DNA of 64,000 nucleotides from Riptortus pedestris (GCA_019009955.1 CM032228.1:74571501-74635500); one strand, 5' to 3'; numbered from the stretch's first letter, positions 22,835-35,976 are shown. Translations and numbers: made by a program. The notes: generated by a model not told the origin, from the sequence alone.

Positions 22835-23242
22835 CTGTAACCGCTATAGAGGTCCCAATTTTTGTTTGGTCGTTACTAAACTCGATATTTAGTCGTTTTA
22901 TGTAAAAAGAAAGATCATGTTCGTTAACGGCTGAAATCTTGAGATTAAACTCATTCTGATTCATTACAAAGTACAGCACTAGCTTTTGTAAATTGTTTTC
23001 AATAAAATTAATATGTTATATTCAGATATATTTCATTAATTGTTTGTCTTCTCGGCCTGTCTATCTATTCAGCGCTACATTGTTGGCTTGCCTGTTTGTT
23101 TACAATTAAGCCTCTTTCCGTTGTAGAGATTATTAAATTGTATTTTTTCATTTACTGAGCATTCACTGTAGTGTTACCTGTATGTATATTTATCTATTGT
23201 AAGCCGCGTGGAAAATCTGATTAGTTTGCGCACGGACTTTTT
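22673..23242 (+). repeat. DR1 copy, interior replaced
   Basis: AGATTTCCCCTAAGGGAAAT to GGCTGAAATCTTGAG, then about 250 bases of other sequence, then a 3' end (GCGTGGAAAATCTGATTAG ... CACGGACTTTTT). Confidence 0.7.
22796..22833. repeat. (TA)n microsatellite in DR1
   Basis: TA repeats with two CATA interruptions. Confidence 0.9.
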
Positions 23243-23364
23243 AGCAGATTTCCCTTCAGGGAAATCAGCTATTGAGGTTGTACTCATGACGGAATTTTCG
23301 AAATTTTTCTTCAAATGTCCATCGATCCTACCTAGTAGATGACGAAAATGAGGTCCGTTCAAAA

Positions 23365-23426
<62 letters not shown>

Positions 23427-23810
23427 GAGATATATTTGTCTGTTACCGCTCTAGCGGTCGCAATTTTTGTTTGATCGTTACCATACTCTATATTTAGTCA
23501 TTTTATGTAAAAAGAAAGATCAAGTTCGTTAATGGCTGAAATCGGACCAGTGGGAGGGGGAGTTTAGAGGGGAGGATTTTCTAAAATTCGAAATATTTCC
23601 GTTACTATACGTCGGATCGAAAAATTGTATAAAATCAATCTTATTGCAAATTAAATTTACTATAAATATTGTTATATACATTTATTCTCTATCTTGAATA
23701 TTAACCGAGATATTTGCATTTTTATGAAATCGGGGCGGATAACGGATGAGAGTAAAACTTCACGTGGGAAATCTGCTTAGTTTACGCAGCCCCTGCGTGA
23801 CGGACTTTTT
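23243..23810 (+). repeat. DR1 repeat, short form, complete (568 bp)
   Basis: AGCAGATTTCCCTTCAGGGA to GCGTGACGGACTTTTT. Its 5' end directly abuts GCGCACGGACTTTTT (23230-23242), the 3' end of another DR1 copy. Contains (TA)n at 23366-23422. Confidence 0.88.
23366..23422. repeat. (TA)n microsatellite in DR1
   Basis: About 28 TA units. Confidence 0.95.
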
Positions 23811-24297
23811 CTTTCTTTGTTCCTCTAGTGAGAGGAGTTACTGGATCTCATTAATAAACTTAATATTAGTTTTCTAACAGATTTTGCATTGTTCGCATCC
23901 TGTTCCAGAGGTTCTGATCGGGATGTAATTTTGAACGGGATATATTCTCCCTTTGTGGTTCTTGGGGTAATTGGACTATTGTAGTAATAAGATTAAAGGG
24001 ACCGATCTGGTATTAACCCAGTGTAAAGGCTTACTATTGGTTGTCCCGTGGGCAAACATGTGGTTTGCTCAACATCGGGCCAATATATCCCAACTACTGA
24101 CGACCAAACAGCACTCGCTAATAGTAGCATGTCATTCAACAAAGCCAGCAATTACAGGCTTCACATAACCATTGCTATTGCCTTCCAATTATCTCATTAT
24201 GAATCATTCTTCAATTATTTATAATGTAATTAATATCTCATAATAGCAACAAAAAGAAATGATTTTTTGTAAATTAAACCTCACTGATCCTAGTGAT

Positions 24298-24418
24298 TAA
24301 CAGATTTCACTTACAGGGAATCAGCTATTGTGGTTGTAATCATGACTTGACTTTCAAGCTATTTGTTCCAATGTCCATCGATCCTATCCATGAGAAGACG
24401 AAATTGAGGCCCGTTCAA

Positions 24419-24477
<59 letters not shown>

Positions 24478-24900
24478 TAAACCCTTAAGCCCTCGCAATT
24501 TATTTTTGATCGGTGCCAACTTCTATATTTAAACGTTTTATGTAAAATAAAAAGTCAAGCTCGTAAGTGGCTAAAATCGGACCAGTAATAGGGGGTTTAG
24601 AGGGGAAGTTCCGGAAATTCAAAATATATTCATTATAAGTCACATCGAAAAATTGTTTAAGGCAAGTCTATTTGTAAATTTACTTCTCTAAACTTTTTCT
24701 TATATATAAATTTTCGTTATTTTGGCTATTAACACTCTAGCGGTAGAATTCTTATTTTATCGATACTAAACTCGATATTTAAAGGATTTACGCAGAAATA
24801 AAGATCAAGTTCGTCAATGTTTGAAATAAATCGGACCAGTGGAAGGGGTGTTTCGAGGTGGCAATTTCGAATATTCTGCTATTATACGCGAGGGTCGAAA
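24298..24900 (+). repeat. DR1 copies, partial
   Basis: ACAGATTTCACTTACAGGGA, CGATCCTATCCATGAGAAG, (TA)n at 24421-24474, then two successive first-half blocks (24480-24640 and 24730-24900). Confidence 0.7.
24421..24475. repeat. (TA)n microsatellite in DR1
   Basis: About 27 TA units. Confidence 0.95.
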
Positions 24901-25325
24901 GAGTGTATAGAAGAAATGAGTGTTATGTTACCCTACAAATGGGTAACATAACTGCATCCCTCCCCCACGGAGGGGGGTATTATTGAAATTACATTTACTT
25001 TATATTAATAGGAGAAAATAAATACATAAATATATAGTGGGTGCCACGGTAACAACAAAATAAATAAAAATATTTTAGTCTTTTTTTGGATGGGTTGTTC
25101 ATATAAATGATTTCATCTTCGTGAATAAGAATTATATGCAATTTTTATGGAAAATGTAAACAGTAATAAAATATTTGTGAGCTGCTAGAATGTTGACTTT
25201 TGGAGTAATTTTCCAGTGATTGGTGGTTCAATTAGGAAAAGGGATCAAGCATTTTCTCTTAACAACGTAAAGAGTGAATGGGGTGGGAGAGAGGGTGATG
25301 TGGGGGAGAGTGAGAGTGATTGAGT

Positions 25326-25484
<159 letters not shown>

Positions 25485-25993
25485 GGGCCTACGTGGTGTT
25501 GCTACAGTGCTGACTTTATCAATCATTAGCTCCATTCAGTTTCTTAATCGCCACCAAATTGGTTCAATCTAATTTCCAATGCTGACGATAGTAACTTGGC
25601 GATTTTCTAAAATTGTAAATCATTACAAATCTCCATCGAGCAGGAGCTGATTCTACTAAGTTTTCTTCTAGTAACGAACGTTATCTATAGTTTTCATGAA
25701 ATGTTAAAATATCAAGAACGAAGTTGGACAATAAAAAATATAAATTGATGCCAACACAAACAACGCACACTTTTCTAAGTAATTTACATAGTAATGGCCT
25801 ATTAAAACCAATATTTTAATTGATTAAAGCTTTAAATAAGAATTTTCCTGGTAAATTGTTTTATTTACAAAACGAGATAATTAAAATACTGAGTTTACTG
25901 AAGGCTGAAAACCATAAATTTAAATAAATCGTCTAATATTTGAATGAAGAGAAAAAAATAAATAAGAAATTACTATTTTAAAATATAACAAGT

Positions 25994-26720
25994 AAATCCG
26001 TCACGCTGGCGCTGCGTGAACTTAACAGATTTACTAAGTGCTGGTGCAACACACGTTTGATCTCATCTCACCACATATTCTTTGTTTATAGGTAAAACCC
26101 GATGGACAGAAGGGAAGGGGCTATTGAAGGCAGAAAACACAAATAACTCGCTTAATACCTGAGTTACTAAATAATGCATAGAACAAAAAATGTAGAAAAC
26201 AAATTAACAAGATTGCTTCTAATACATTTTATGATTTGAATCATAATAACAGTTTTTTTTTTTTTTAATTTTCTAATTCCCCTCTTCTCTAAACCACTAC
26301 TATTCCAAGTCCGATTTCAGGCAATATCAAATATGATCTTTAGTGTTAGCTGAAACGGCTAAATATCGATTATGGTATAGATCAATAAACATTTTCAAGT
26401 AAAGAACGAAAAATCTTACTCGATGACGTAATGACATAACGTATTTGCAGGTGTCTCACAATGTAACAGGTCAATACCATGTTTGGTATTTAACCTTGAA
26501 TGCAGCAACTCATGTAGAACCGCTTATGTTTAATATGACGTGTAGGAGTAGACGAAAACTAAAATATGGAAATTTCCCGGTTAATATTCAATATAGAGAA
26601 AACATGTATATAACAAATTTTGTAAAACACTTTATTTGCTATAAGATTGATTCTCTACATTTTTTTTTTATGAGACGTTTGCAACGGTCAAAGCAAAATT
26701 GCGACCGCTAGAGTGTTAAA
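25994..26720 (-). repeat. DR1 long copy, reverse
   Basis: AATCCGTCACGCTGGCGCTG, CTCACCACATATTCTTTGTT, CCGATTTCAGGCAATATCAA, ACGGCTAAATATCGATTATG, then first half to TTGCGACCGCTAGAGTGTTA. It runs straight into retrotransposon copy A. Confidence 0.7.
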
Positions 26721-26724
26721 TCTG

Positions 26725-27247
26725 ACAGGAAACTTAGAGAAATCAAATACACTCAACTGGACTTCAAGTAATAGACACTCTATTAGAAAAGAAATTGTAC
26801 TTGCATGCCTACGCACAGAGCACACTAGACTACCACATTCATATCTTATGAGCAGACAAGATGAACCTATATGTCGCTACTGCAGTAGGACGTTGACTGA
26901 AACACATATTCACTCACTGTATACAAGTAATAACGTAGGCATGGCCCAGGAATGTATGCAAACTACTAGCCGGTAGTAGCCAATTTATGTATGATGTTTT
27001 TAAGTATTTAAGAAATAATAGAAGATTTTATGAAATATAAAAGTTATTATTTACCATCATGAAAATTATATGTAGGAAGCACTACTGCACGTGGATTATA
27101 AGGTTTTTCTCCTTCCAGTTAAACTCTATATAGTTTTTTATTTATTTATTTTTAATGTTTTCCCTCATTTTGTAAATATATTAACAATCTTTATTTGATT
27201 TTGACCATCCTATTTATTTTGTACATTTGTAAAATTTAGTTTTGTAA

Positions 27248-27250
<3 letters not shown>
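26725..27250 (+). pseudogene. Non-LTR retrotransposon 3' end, copy A
   Basis: Encodes Leu-Arg-Thr-Glu-His-Thr-Arg-Leu-Pro-His-Ser-Tyr-Leu-Met-Ser and Cys-Arg-Tyr-Cys ... His-Ile. This is the C-terminal R.GHTRLTHS.L ... C..C ... H.L..C block that follows RNase H in I/Jockey-type elements; the last Cys is lost. An AT-rich 3' untranslated region follows. A second copy with the same 3' untranslated sequence lies at 51057-51600. Confidence 0.7.
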
Positions 27251-27291
<41 letters not shown>

Positions 27292-27445
27292 TTGACAGAC
27301 AAGTATATAGATATATAATTTTTAAAGGACCTCATTTTCGTCATTTCCTGGGTAGGATCGATGGACGTTTGGGGAAAGTTTTCAAAAATCGCGCCATAAG
27401 TACGACTTCAATAGCTTATTTCTCGTAAGGGAAATCTGCTAATAT
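27250..27445 (-). repeat. DR1 5' end with TA tract, reverse
   Basis: (TA)n, GACCTCATTTTCGTCATTTC, TGGGTAGGATCGATGGACGT and TCTCGTAAGGGAAATCTGC. Confidence 0.7.
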
Positions 27446-27449
27446 GTAA

Positions 27450-28190
27450 ATACAATGTATCCCTCATGCGTGTATTCGCTGATATAATCGATCTAAATCT
27501 ATATTTCGTGAATTATTCCTGTATGTATTCTAGCATGCTCTAGGCTGAGCCTGTTATATTTGTATCTATCGGTGGTGCGGTATAGAGAGTGGGAATCTGG
27601 TATGGTAAATTTGTTGGCCATCCTAAGCACACAGGCGGCCAACTTTGTGTGTGCATTGCTGCTTCAATTAGGAGTTGCAGAGTGTTCCCTACACACAGAA
27701 TAAAGGCCATCTACTCTCATTATCAAATGCTATCTATAGATTTCATAGAACTTGGTCCTCTTTTGAAATACCTTTAACTGATTAAACATTGAAATTTTAG
27801 TGATATTCCCCAACATTATTTGAAAATGCCTTCGGGCTTTTAAGTGCCACATTTTGGAGGAAAATAATAGAAAATAGGGATGCCTGACAAATTAGAACTA
27901 AAATCAATGAGTTTAAAACAAAGAACGTTTTTCAAATGGGATAAAAAAATGCCTGCATTGAAAAGCAAAAAAGTGTTTTAATACTTAAAGCAATACAATT
28001 TTGCTAAAATAAATATGATAAATGAATCTATACATATAAAAATAATTGAATTGTAAATTTATTTTCTGATATCTGGCTGGTGGGTCTCCCCTTTTCTTAT
28101 TTTATGTAGGGCTTCAGTTTATTTCATTCTTTTTTTCAGCTTCTACCGCAAAACCTCGGAAAATCATTAAAACATTAATTCTCTTTTCCT
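27450..28190. other. AT-rich DNA, no gene called
   Basis: No domain or repeat match apart from short frames. Confidence 0.4.
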
Positions 28191-28198
28191 TCCTTTCT

Positions 28199-28214
28199 CC
28201 TCTCTCTCTCTCTC

Positions 28215-28250
<36 letters not shown>

Positions 28251-28323
28251 TCTCTCTCTCTCCCCTCTCTCTCTCCCTCTCTCTCCCCCTCCCTCTCTCT
28301 CTCTTTCTCTCTCGCTCTCTCCC
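28199..28323. repeat. (CT)n microsatellite
   Basis: About 60 imperfect CT units with C-rich interruptions, adjoining DR2 copy 1. Confidence 0.97.
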
Positions 28324-28324
28324 A

Positions 28325-28560
28325 TTATTTCGATCTGTCATTCTGTGCACTGGGTAGTCGCAAGCAGAAGCCACTGCATTCACTTGGCAACCTGTTACCT
28401 TGTTTATTTCCATGGGAGTTACGACGAAACACACATAGCCATTAGTATTCCTATCAAACTCATTTAACTTTCAATAATCGAGTTAGCAACAACTTTAAAT
28501 AGAAGTTCCTGTCCCCTTGGAAATGGCCTCTACTAATAATACAAAACACAGGAGGTATTA
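28325..28560 (+). repeat. Dispersed repeat DR2, copy 1
   Basis: About 230 bases beginning CGATCTGTCATTCTGTGCAC and ending near AAATGGCCTCTACTAATAAT. A close inverted copy is 43765-43985 and a diverged direct copy is 30600-30810. It directly follows a (CT)n tract. Class unknown. Confidence 0.7.
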
Positions 28561-28984
28561 CAATTCTCGCTATTGCAACTAGAATATTACACGTTGTTCG
28601 AGTTACTATTCGCTTCGTATGAATATGGATTTACATATCACTGAAATGAGGTTCCGCATATTTAATTAATGTGGCGAATGCGGTAATTAGGTCTAGAGTT
28701 GAGATAAACAATAAATTGATTGAACAATATTAATTGAAGTTTACAATACGTTAATGTAACTATGAAATATTGTAGTTTTGATTTACTTAACCTTCCAAGA
28801 GGCGCTAGAAGATAGAACATTGGCAGTCGTGAGATTCCCTATATCTCGAATACGTCTAAACTCGGACAAGGGATAGTCCCTGGAGGGGGGGGGGGGGGTT
28901 GGAAATATCTCCATTATTATAAGTTGGATCGAAACATTGCATAGAACCAATCTTATTGAAAACCTAATTCCTATCTATATCCCC

Positions 28985-29954
28985 TAGTCCTTCACTTCCC
29001 ATGCTGCACTTTAAGGCAGCCCGATACCCGGGGTTCTGCTAATTTTTAAATTTTTGTCCAATCTAACAGGCAGTCCATGACCCACAAATACTGACATAGT
29101 GAGTAATTATGAGCACCGTGGCCCTCCTCGCAACCATTGCGGGCCGAAAACTGTGAAATAGTGCAGTTTATAGTTGAGGTCTCCATGTCCAATAAAGAGC
29201 TGGGCCTACTTCGTGCTCGAGAGGGAACTCAGTTCCATTGATGTACTCAAGTACTTCTGGAAAGGATTCATATATAATTTATGTTTTTGAATAATCATGC
29301 CATGGAATCATGCCTGAATTATATAAAGTATCCTTCAGCTCTATTCGAGTACTTGTGACAGCCATAAAACCCGTTTAACGATTCTAGCCACCACGCCACA
29401 GGTAGTTGTAGCTCCTGATAGGTCACCATTATCAATGTCTTCCTCTGGATCATTACGATCATCTTCACGTGGCTCTTGGTTAGGTTCGTGAACCAAGCAG
29501 GAGCTGCATATGCAACTATTGGCAAATATAAAACCTTGTTCAGAATAACACTGTTCCTGGAATCAACTCCCCAAGTGTTCCTAGCAATTGATGCGAAATT
29601 AGCGTACCCCCTGCATATTTTGCCTGTCAAGTCTTCTATGTTTTGCATAATGTTGATCCTCTCACCGAAGATAACCAGGTACTTAACAATTTCTGTGAGA
29701 TGTATGGACACACCATTGACTGTTACAGTCAATGTAACACTGAAAGCTTTTCTAGGTTTAATGTGTCCTTTTAGAAGCAGTATTTTGGTCTTTCTGGGAT
29801 TTAATTTCAGCTTTTGCTCTGTCCACCACTGAATCATTACGTTCATTGCCTGGGTTACATTCTCCATCAGCAAACTACTTGTGTCTCCTTTTATAATCAA
29901 GGCCAGGTCTACGATGGAAATGGGTTGAAATTCCAAATTTCTCCAAGAGCTCAA
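28985..29954 (-). pseudogene. R1-clade non-LTR retrotransposon fragment
   Basis: A 211-codon minus-strand frame (29954-29319) carries the end of the reverse transcriptase: Asp-Leu-Ala-Leu-Ile-Ile-Lys-Gly-Asp (the YADD motif is lost), Leu-Lys-Leu-Asn-Pro-Arg-Lys-Thr-Lys-Ile-Leu-Leu-Leu-Lys-Gly, Val-Lys-Tyr-Leu and Ala-Tyr-Ala-Ala-Pro-Ala-Trp. Beyond its stop, in another frame down to about 28985, Gly-His-Gly-Asp-Leu-Asn-Tyr-Lys-Leu-His-Tyr-Phe matches the QLLTGHG segment typical of R1-like C-termini. It is 5'-truncated and frameshifted. Confidence 0.8.
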
Positions 29955-29969
29955 TAAACGATAAAGCTC

Positions 29970-30583
29970 AATAAAGCTGAAATGAATATTAACTGAGACA
30001 TTAGGATTTTTTTAGTTTTAGGCCTTCAGTAAGCCCCCCACTCCTACTAATGCCACATTGACAATAAGCTTTAATACCATGAACAACATTAATCTCATCT
30101 TAAATACGAAACATTGTTTTCATTTAACGTTACTGTGGGAGGTACATGCATATGTTGTGGAAATGACGCTAATAATTAAGATTTTACGTTCTGAATCCTA
30201 ACATTTTTATTAGATCAATACTATACATGATAATTAATCTTTTCATTCAACGCTAAAGTTCATTTCCGTTAATGGATGAAAACGGACCACGAATAGAGGG
30301 CAAATGCCCATTTGTAAATTAATGATATTTCCGCTATTATTAGTCATATGGAAAGACGTTATAAAACCAATTAATGCCCTACAGTAGATTTTCAATACAT
30401 ATTTTCGTAGTTAAAATATTAAGCAAGTTATAAGGTTTCAGTCTCCAGTAAAACTCCGTTTCTACTCATTGAATTATTACTTAGAAATAAAAAAATATTT
30501 GGTTAGTTGAGAGTGTGTAATACTTGCAGTTGGGAAATCTTCTTACCTTACGCAGCCTCTACGTGAAGGACTTTACATTACCT
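29970..30583 (+). repeat. DR1 second half, forward
   Basis: CCCCCCACTCCTACTAATGC, TAATGGATGAAAACGGACCA, TTGGGAAATCTTCTTACCTT and CTCTACGTGAAGGACTTT. Lies just upstream of the R1 fragment. Confidence 0.65.
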
Positions 30584-30599
30584 ACAGATTTAGTCCACA

Positions 30600-30810
30600 C
30601 CTCATGCAGATTGTAAGGGAAAGCCATTGTATTCACCTGATAACATGACTTGTTCTCACAATTAGGATTTCCATTCTAATAGAAATTCAATAAGCCATTT
30701 GTCTCCCCATCAAACTCAATTATCATTTAATAACCAAGTTAGCAACAACTTTAGATAGAAGAGCTTCTATCCTTGGAAACTAGGTGTATTTATAATAATA
30801 ATACGAAACA
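30600..30810 (+). repeat. Dispersed repeat DR2, diverged copy
   Basis: Shares CAAACTCAATTATCATTTAA, TAACCAAGTTAGCAACAAC and TTTAGATAGAAG with 28325-28560. Confidence 0.55.
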
Positions 30811-31765
30811 AGGGGATATAACAAGTCCATCTATTGTCTAACTTTGACTATTAGTCGTACATGGACGGTTAGTTACATCAATAGGCTAGTGTCTGGCAAT
30901 CGCTGGTAATGGAACGGGAACTCTGCTTAATAGCTCAACAAGACAGAATGGTATTCCGGCAGAGGTCAGCACCTTAGCTCCAAGTGAAACTACCAACACA
31001 GTTCCTACATTATCGTTCAAAGATAAGTGCGGCTGTCAACCAGGGTTAAAACCATAGAGTAACAAAGAAATTAAAGATAAAAATATTAAAAAAAGAAACG
31101 TTTTGAAGAGCTTTTAAGGAATATTTTCAAAACATATTACCTAGAGTAATTTCTTTATCCGTAAATTCTTTATCCTTATTTGTACCGAATAATTTAATTT
31201 CCTGTAAACTAAGCTATAAATATTATGTATTGTTTTAAAAAAGTATTTGGGATTTTGCACTGTTCTTTCCTATCAATTCCCCTGCTATTGCAGAGATAGG
31301 AACATTAGCAAACCCGCCGCTATATGCTTCGGTTAACAAGTTTAAAAATGCTATTTGTTATTTAACAATTAGTTATGTTTGGCTAATAAAGACTAACCAC
31401 CCCTAAGGAACACAAATACCATTTCAGAAATTAAACGGAACATATTTCCGCCACATATTTCGATTAACATTTTAGTTCAGTGTCAAGTCAAACTTAAAAT
31501 ATCAAGTAAAATTTAAATATTTAGAATTCATATCTGGTAAACTAATCTACCTACTTCCATATAGATACGTAATTGCTGACAGGTACTACATATTAAAGTA
31601 GCGCTACATTTATTAACTGAATTACATTCAAGTATTTTATATTCTTAGACCTTATTTCTAACATATGATAGAATACTCTTTCTCAACAAACACTGACCAT
31701 CACTGACTTGTTCACCGGTACCCGACAAAACAACTGATCTCAAAGGCCACCATGGTAGTAAGGCC

Positions 31766-31769
<4 letters not shown>

Positions 31770-31807
<38 letters not shown>

Positions 31808-31811
31808 CACA

Positions 31812-31896
<85 letters not shown>
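31770..31896. repeat. (CA)n(TA)n compound microsatellite
   Basis: About 42 CA units with a few interruptions, then about 20 TA units. Confidence 0.97.
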
Positions 31897-31899
<3 letters not shown>

Positions 31900-33075
31900 C
31901 ACATTTACGATATGTATATATCGTCCACTTAGTAACCCCATGAAATGATGTAATATAATAAGTTTATACATAACTATAAAAAACATGTAATAAGGCAGCA
32001 ATAACCGAAGACACTTCAAAATCCCCCATAAAATGATATAATATACTTCTCACATCTAAAAACTGTAAATATTTATCAACATAAATAATACTCTAGGTTT
32101 TATCTGATTTTCTATTTAAATTTGGTGTGGCTAAGTTTTTTCATGTTAAGTACAATGTCATCAAAATTGATAATTCTGTCTGTCTGTTCATCTGTCTGTT
32201 ACTTAATCACTTAAAAACGGGTAGCAGAATACTAATGGATTTTAAATGTCCCATGAAGCAACATGGGTAATATAATGAGTTTAAGTCTAAGTTTTAACTT
32301 CTAAAAGTCAGGTCCCCAAGTAGACTATTCATTTTTCAAGAAATGTGTAAATATATTAGAGTCATTTTTTTTTTATAAGTTAACGTAATGAATAAACGAA
32401 CGAACGAAAAAAAATTATTTTTTTTTTGAAAATTCTATTTAGATTACTATCTCAACCTTATATACTTTTTGTGCTGAATGTAAATCTGTCTTTGATTTTT
32501 TTCAATCACCCATAGTTTCTGATCAAACTGTTATTTATTATAAAACCTCTATTCAGTTTATGGGAAAATTAATGAAACGCTTTTTACATAATTGAAATCA
32601 GCAGACCGCTACAGCAATGATATAATGTGCTAATACAGATTTTACTTGTCAGCTAGAATTGGTTTATATTTTATTTTTATTTTTTTCACTGGTACTTATT
32701 GCGTTAAGTCACTTGCTGAAGTTCTCAGTGAAGTGACCAAAAGTAGTCACGCATCATGTTCGTGTTCTAGCGGCCCTTTTAACGTTGTTCCATTAATTAA
32801 ATGTTCCGGTGAAAAACGCTCACCTGCTCTTCTCTAATAACTCCCAAATTCTCTTGGACGTAACCAAGGTGGCTGGTTAAAATGTGAACTTTCAGGCCTA
32901 TCGAACACCCTAAATTTTTGGAGGCATCTATATCAACCACTTGCCCATGCCTTAACACGCACGGCCACTGGCGCCCCCATAAGAATAATAATTAAGTAGC
33001 AATAACATAAACCCTTGTACATAATTAAGATGTATTTATCACTGCTAGAGTAAACTTCTAATGGAGTTGTTGGGT
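31900..33075. other. AT-rich DNA, no gene called
   Basis: A TGTCTGTCTGTTCATCTGTC stretch at 32177 followed by AAAACGG resembles the 5' region of Helitron-like repeats, but no end is visible. Confidence 0.35.
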
Positions 33076-33079
33076 TCCT

Positions 33080-33325
33080 ATGTTTCCTGCCAGAGATCCC
33101 GGACACCAGCAGTCCTCATCCAAGCCGATCCAGTTAGCTCCTTCAAAGTGTTTGCTCATCTCTTCCTCTTTTCTTCTTCTTGTCATCCGGTGTCCATTCG
33201 GTGGCTAGTTTAGCCCACATGTTGTCATCAAACCTAGTCTCATGTCCCGCCCATTTCCATTTACGGCTCTTGAGAAAAATTCGACTTCCTTCATTCCTCG
33301 GCCCTAACATGGTTACTACTGACAT
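33080..33325 (-). pseudogene. Non-LTR retrotransposon C-terminal fragment (endonuclease-reverse transcriptase type)
   Basis: The minus strand encodes Lys-Trp-Lys-Trp-Ala-Gly-His-Glu-Thr-Arg then Trp-Ala-Lys-Leu-Ala-Thr-Glu-Trp-Thr-Pro and a basic Lys/Arg run. This is the WAGH(V/L)AR ... WRPR block at the C-terminus of widespread RTE/craft-type endonuclease-reverse transcriptases. A Gln-Thr-Leu-stop follows, and downstream matches are weak. Only the 3' end survives. Confidence 0.65.
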
Positions 33326-33867
33326 TGATTATCGCCTTCACAATGAATTTCACTGGCAAATATCTTTTATTATAAATTAGTATTTGGATTTCAAGTGTTA
33401 AAAACAACATTTAATATTTAAAACCTAGAATTATGTGTTTATGGTGATGTCATGAGGTTATGAGAGTTTAGAGAATGGGAGGCGACTATAGCATTCATTA
33501 GAGACATAGAATTGCTAATGTATTGTCGAGTTTCCTGGCTTCACTACTCAGATCTAATGTCAAATTAACAAGTCATGAGAGGAATGAATTCGTTAAATTA
33601 TCATACATGTCCGCAATTCTATGCGTCAGCCAGCCATCTGGCTCCGGAAGCATTTACGGACCGTTTATGTTGCACCGTTTCCGAATTGAAAATCAAGCTT
33701 TGTTTCAGCGTTTAGTTTCGACTTAACAACATCCTCATTTTCATTACATTAATTGACAATATCAATAAAGAGCACTGGCTTCCATTTTATACAGGATATT
33801 AGAGTAATAGTACTTTACAAAAGATTGTACAACAGGAATAATATTCACATGTGCCTAATAATATAAA

Positions 33868-34204
33868 GTCCGTCACGCAGAAGTTGAGGAAACTAAGCAG
33901 ACATCCCACACCATTAAGAGATATAAAGGTTAGAGTTATATGAAACGGCTATATATTGAGGATAGAACAGATCAAATGAACATTTTCGAGAAAGGTCGGC
34001 AAATCTTTGTCAATGGCGTCATCATACTACATATTTGCTTGCATATCACACTTTAAAAGTTCAACGATTTTCTAAATCCTCACTCTAAATCCCCCTCCCA
34101 CTGGTCTGACCACCGCCTTTAATGAACTTGATCATTATTTTGACATATAACGTTTAAATAAAGTTTGGTAACGATTAACATTGCGCCTACTGGAGCGTTA
34201 ACAG

Positions 34205-34262
<58 letters not shown>
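33868..34262 (-). repeat. DR1 copy, reverse, with TA tract
   Basis: AGTCCGTCACGCAGAAGTTG, AACTAAGCAGACATCCCACA, CCCACTGGTCTGACC-like block, TGGAGCGTTAACAGACAAAT then (TA)n at 34208-34262. Confidence 0.7.
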
Positions 34263-34266
<4 letters not shown>

Positions 34267-34837
34267 TTTACAAGCCCTTCGGCCTTACCCGCTAACGGCT
34301 AGCAAAATTTTAAGAGAGGTGCTGGTTCATGGAAGTTGTATATGATTTATTACCGGAAGACCAAGTTGATGTATAAGACTGCTATTACTATTAATATTAT
34401 ATTGGATAATTACATGATATTGGGGGATGGACTATTGCAGGGCATATGTGTGTTAGTAGATTAATGATTACTTCAAGGGATGCTGTTGATATGGTGATGA
34501 TGTTCTCGATGCTCTGTTCCTTCTCCCTCCATCCTGGCCTCCCCTGGATGCTCCTTGGTTTACTCACTCATGTTGGTTGTTAGGAATGGTGTGAGAAAGA
34601 AACAAAAACTCCTGCCACTAAAAGAGAGGCTCTACTCACTCCTCTGCTGTCCTATTGACTCTACTGTCTCAGCCTGTTTTCTTAATCTCTTGCACTTCGA
34701 ACCCAAGGATGTCCTCTCAGGTAGTGTTTACATAAGTAGGCTATAGAGCTCAGCATTCTTCAGGGGGTATCCTTGGTTGGCCTAGTTGATAACAGATGGG
34801 GCTGGTGTAGTTTCATTACCGCTTCAATTTTTAAATT

Positions 34838-34838
34838 A

Positions 34839-34889
<51 letters not shown>

Positions 34890-35240
34890 TATTTCCACTA
34901 CGAATAAAGTGATTCATGATATAAAAGCTTACTTCTAATGTGTCAAGCATAGATAGGAGTTGAGGTGAAAGATAAAAATAACACATCACACATATTGAAA
35001 AATTATATATAACAACATTTATAGAGCATTGCATTTGTTACTAGATTGGTTATTTACAATTTTTCAATCCCACGTATAATAATGGAGCTATTTCAAACTT
35101 TCGAAATCCCCCTCCCCCTTAAAACCAACCCTTCCCTTGGTCTGATTTCAGCCATTAACGAACTTGAACTTTATTTTTACATAAAACATCGAGTTTGATA
35201 TTGATCAAAGAAAAATTGCGACAGCTAACAAACAAACATA
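34838..35240 (-). repeat. DR1 first half, reverse
   Basis: (TA)n at 34840-34887, then ACAATTTTTCAATCCCACG, TCTGATTTCAGCCATTAACG and AAAATTGCGACAGCTAACA. Confidence 0.6.
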
Positions 35241-35511
35241 CAAGGCTACTAAAATATAAAATACTAAAGCTTGACTGAAATTCTATTTAAATTCGGTGGG
35301 AATAGAATTTTTTCACATTTCAAAGAGGAATGACATATGAACTTATGTTCTTTTTGGCTAGAAGTCTATACGTTTATAACTCAATTAAAATCAGAGGATT
35401 TTGATGAACCTTTATGGTTCAGAGACAACACATTCTTAGAACAGCACGGAAAATTATGTTTTTCAACTTAAAAAAAAAAAATAAAAACATCTCATATTAA
35501 ATTAAAGCTTC

Positions 35512-35930
35512 TTTTTAGCAGATTTCTCTTAAGGGATCAGTCAAATGTTAAATGATGACATCATCACATAACGTATTTGTTCTCACATAGTAAAACCATA
35601 TTTGATATTTAAACTTAGAATAAAGTGGTTCATGATATAACAGCTTATTGTTTATATGGCATGAGTAGGAGTGGAGTGTATATAGAACACATGTCAATGC
35701 CAACATTTATAGAACATAAAATTTGTTATAAGATTGTTTTTATAAAATTTTTCGATCCGACGCATTAAAACCGACATTATTTGAGTTTTCAAAATCCTCA
35801 CTCTAAACCCCCCCCCCACACTGGTCTGATCTCCGCCTTTAATGAACTTGATCATTATTTTGACATATAACGTTCAAATACAGTTTGGTAACGATTAATC
35901 AAAAATTTAGATCTGCTGGTGCATTAACAG

Positions 35931-35976
<46 letters not shown>

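Noticed and set aside
23971..24168. 65-codon frame with mixed composition
   Set aside because: No family features and surrounded by DR1 copies; likely chance.
29476..29832. 118-codon plus-strand frame
   Set aside because: It is antisense to the R1 reverse-transcriptase fragment, whose minus-strand motifs are recognisable.
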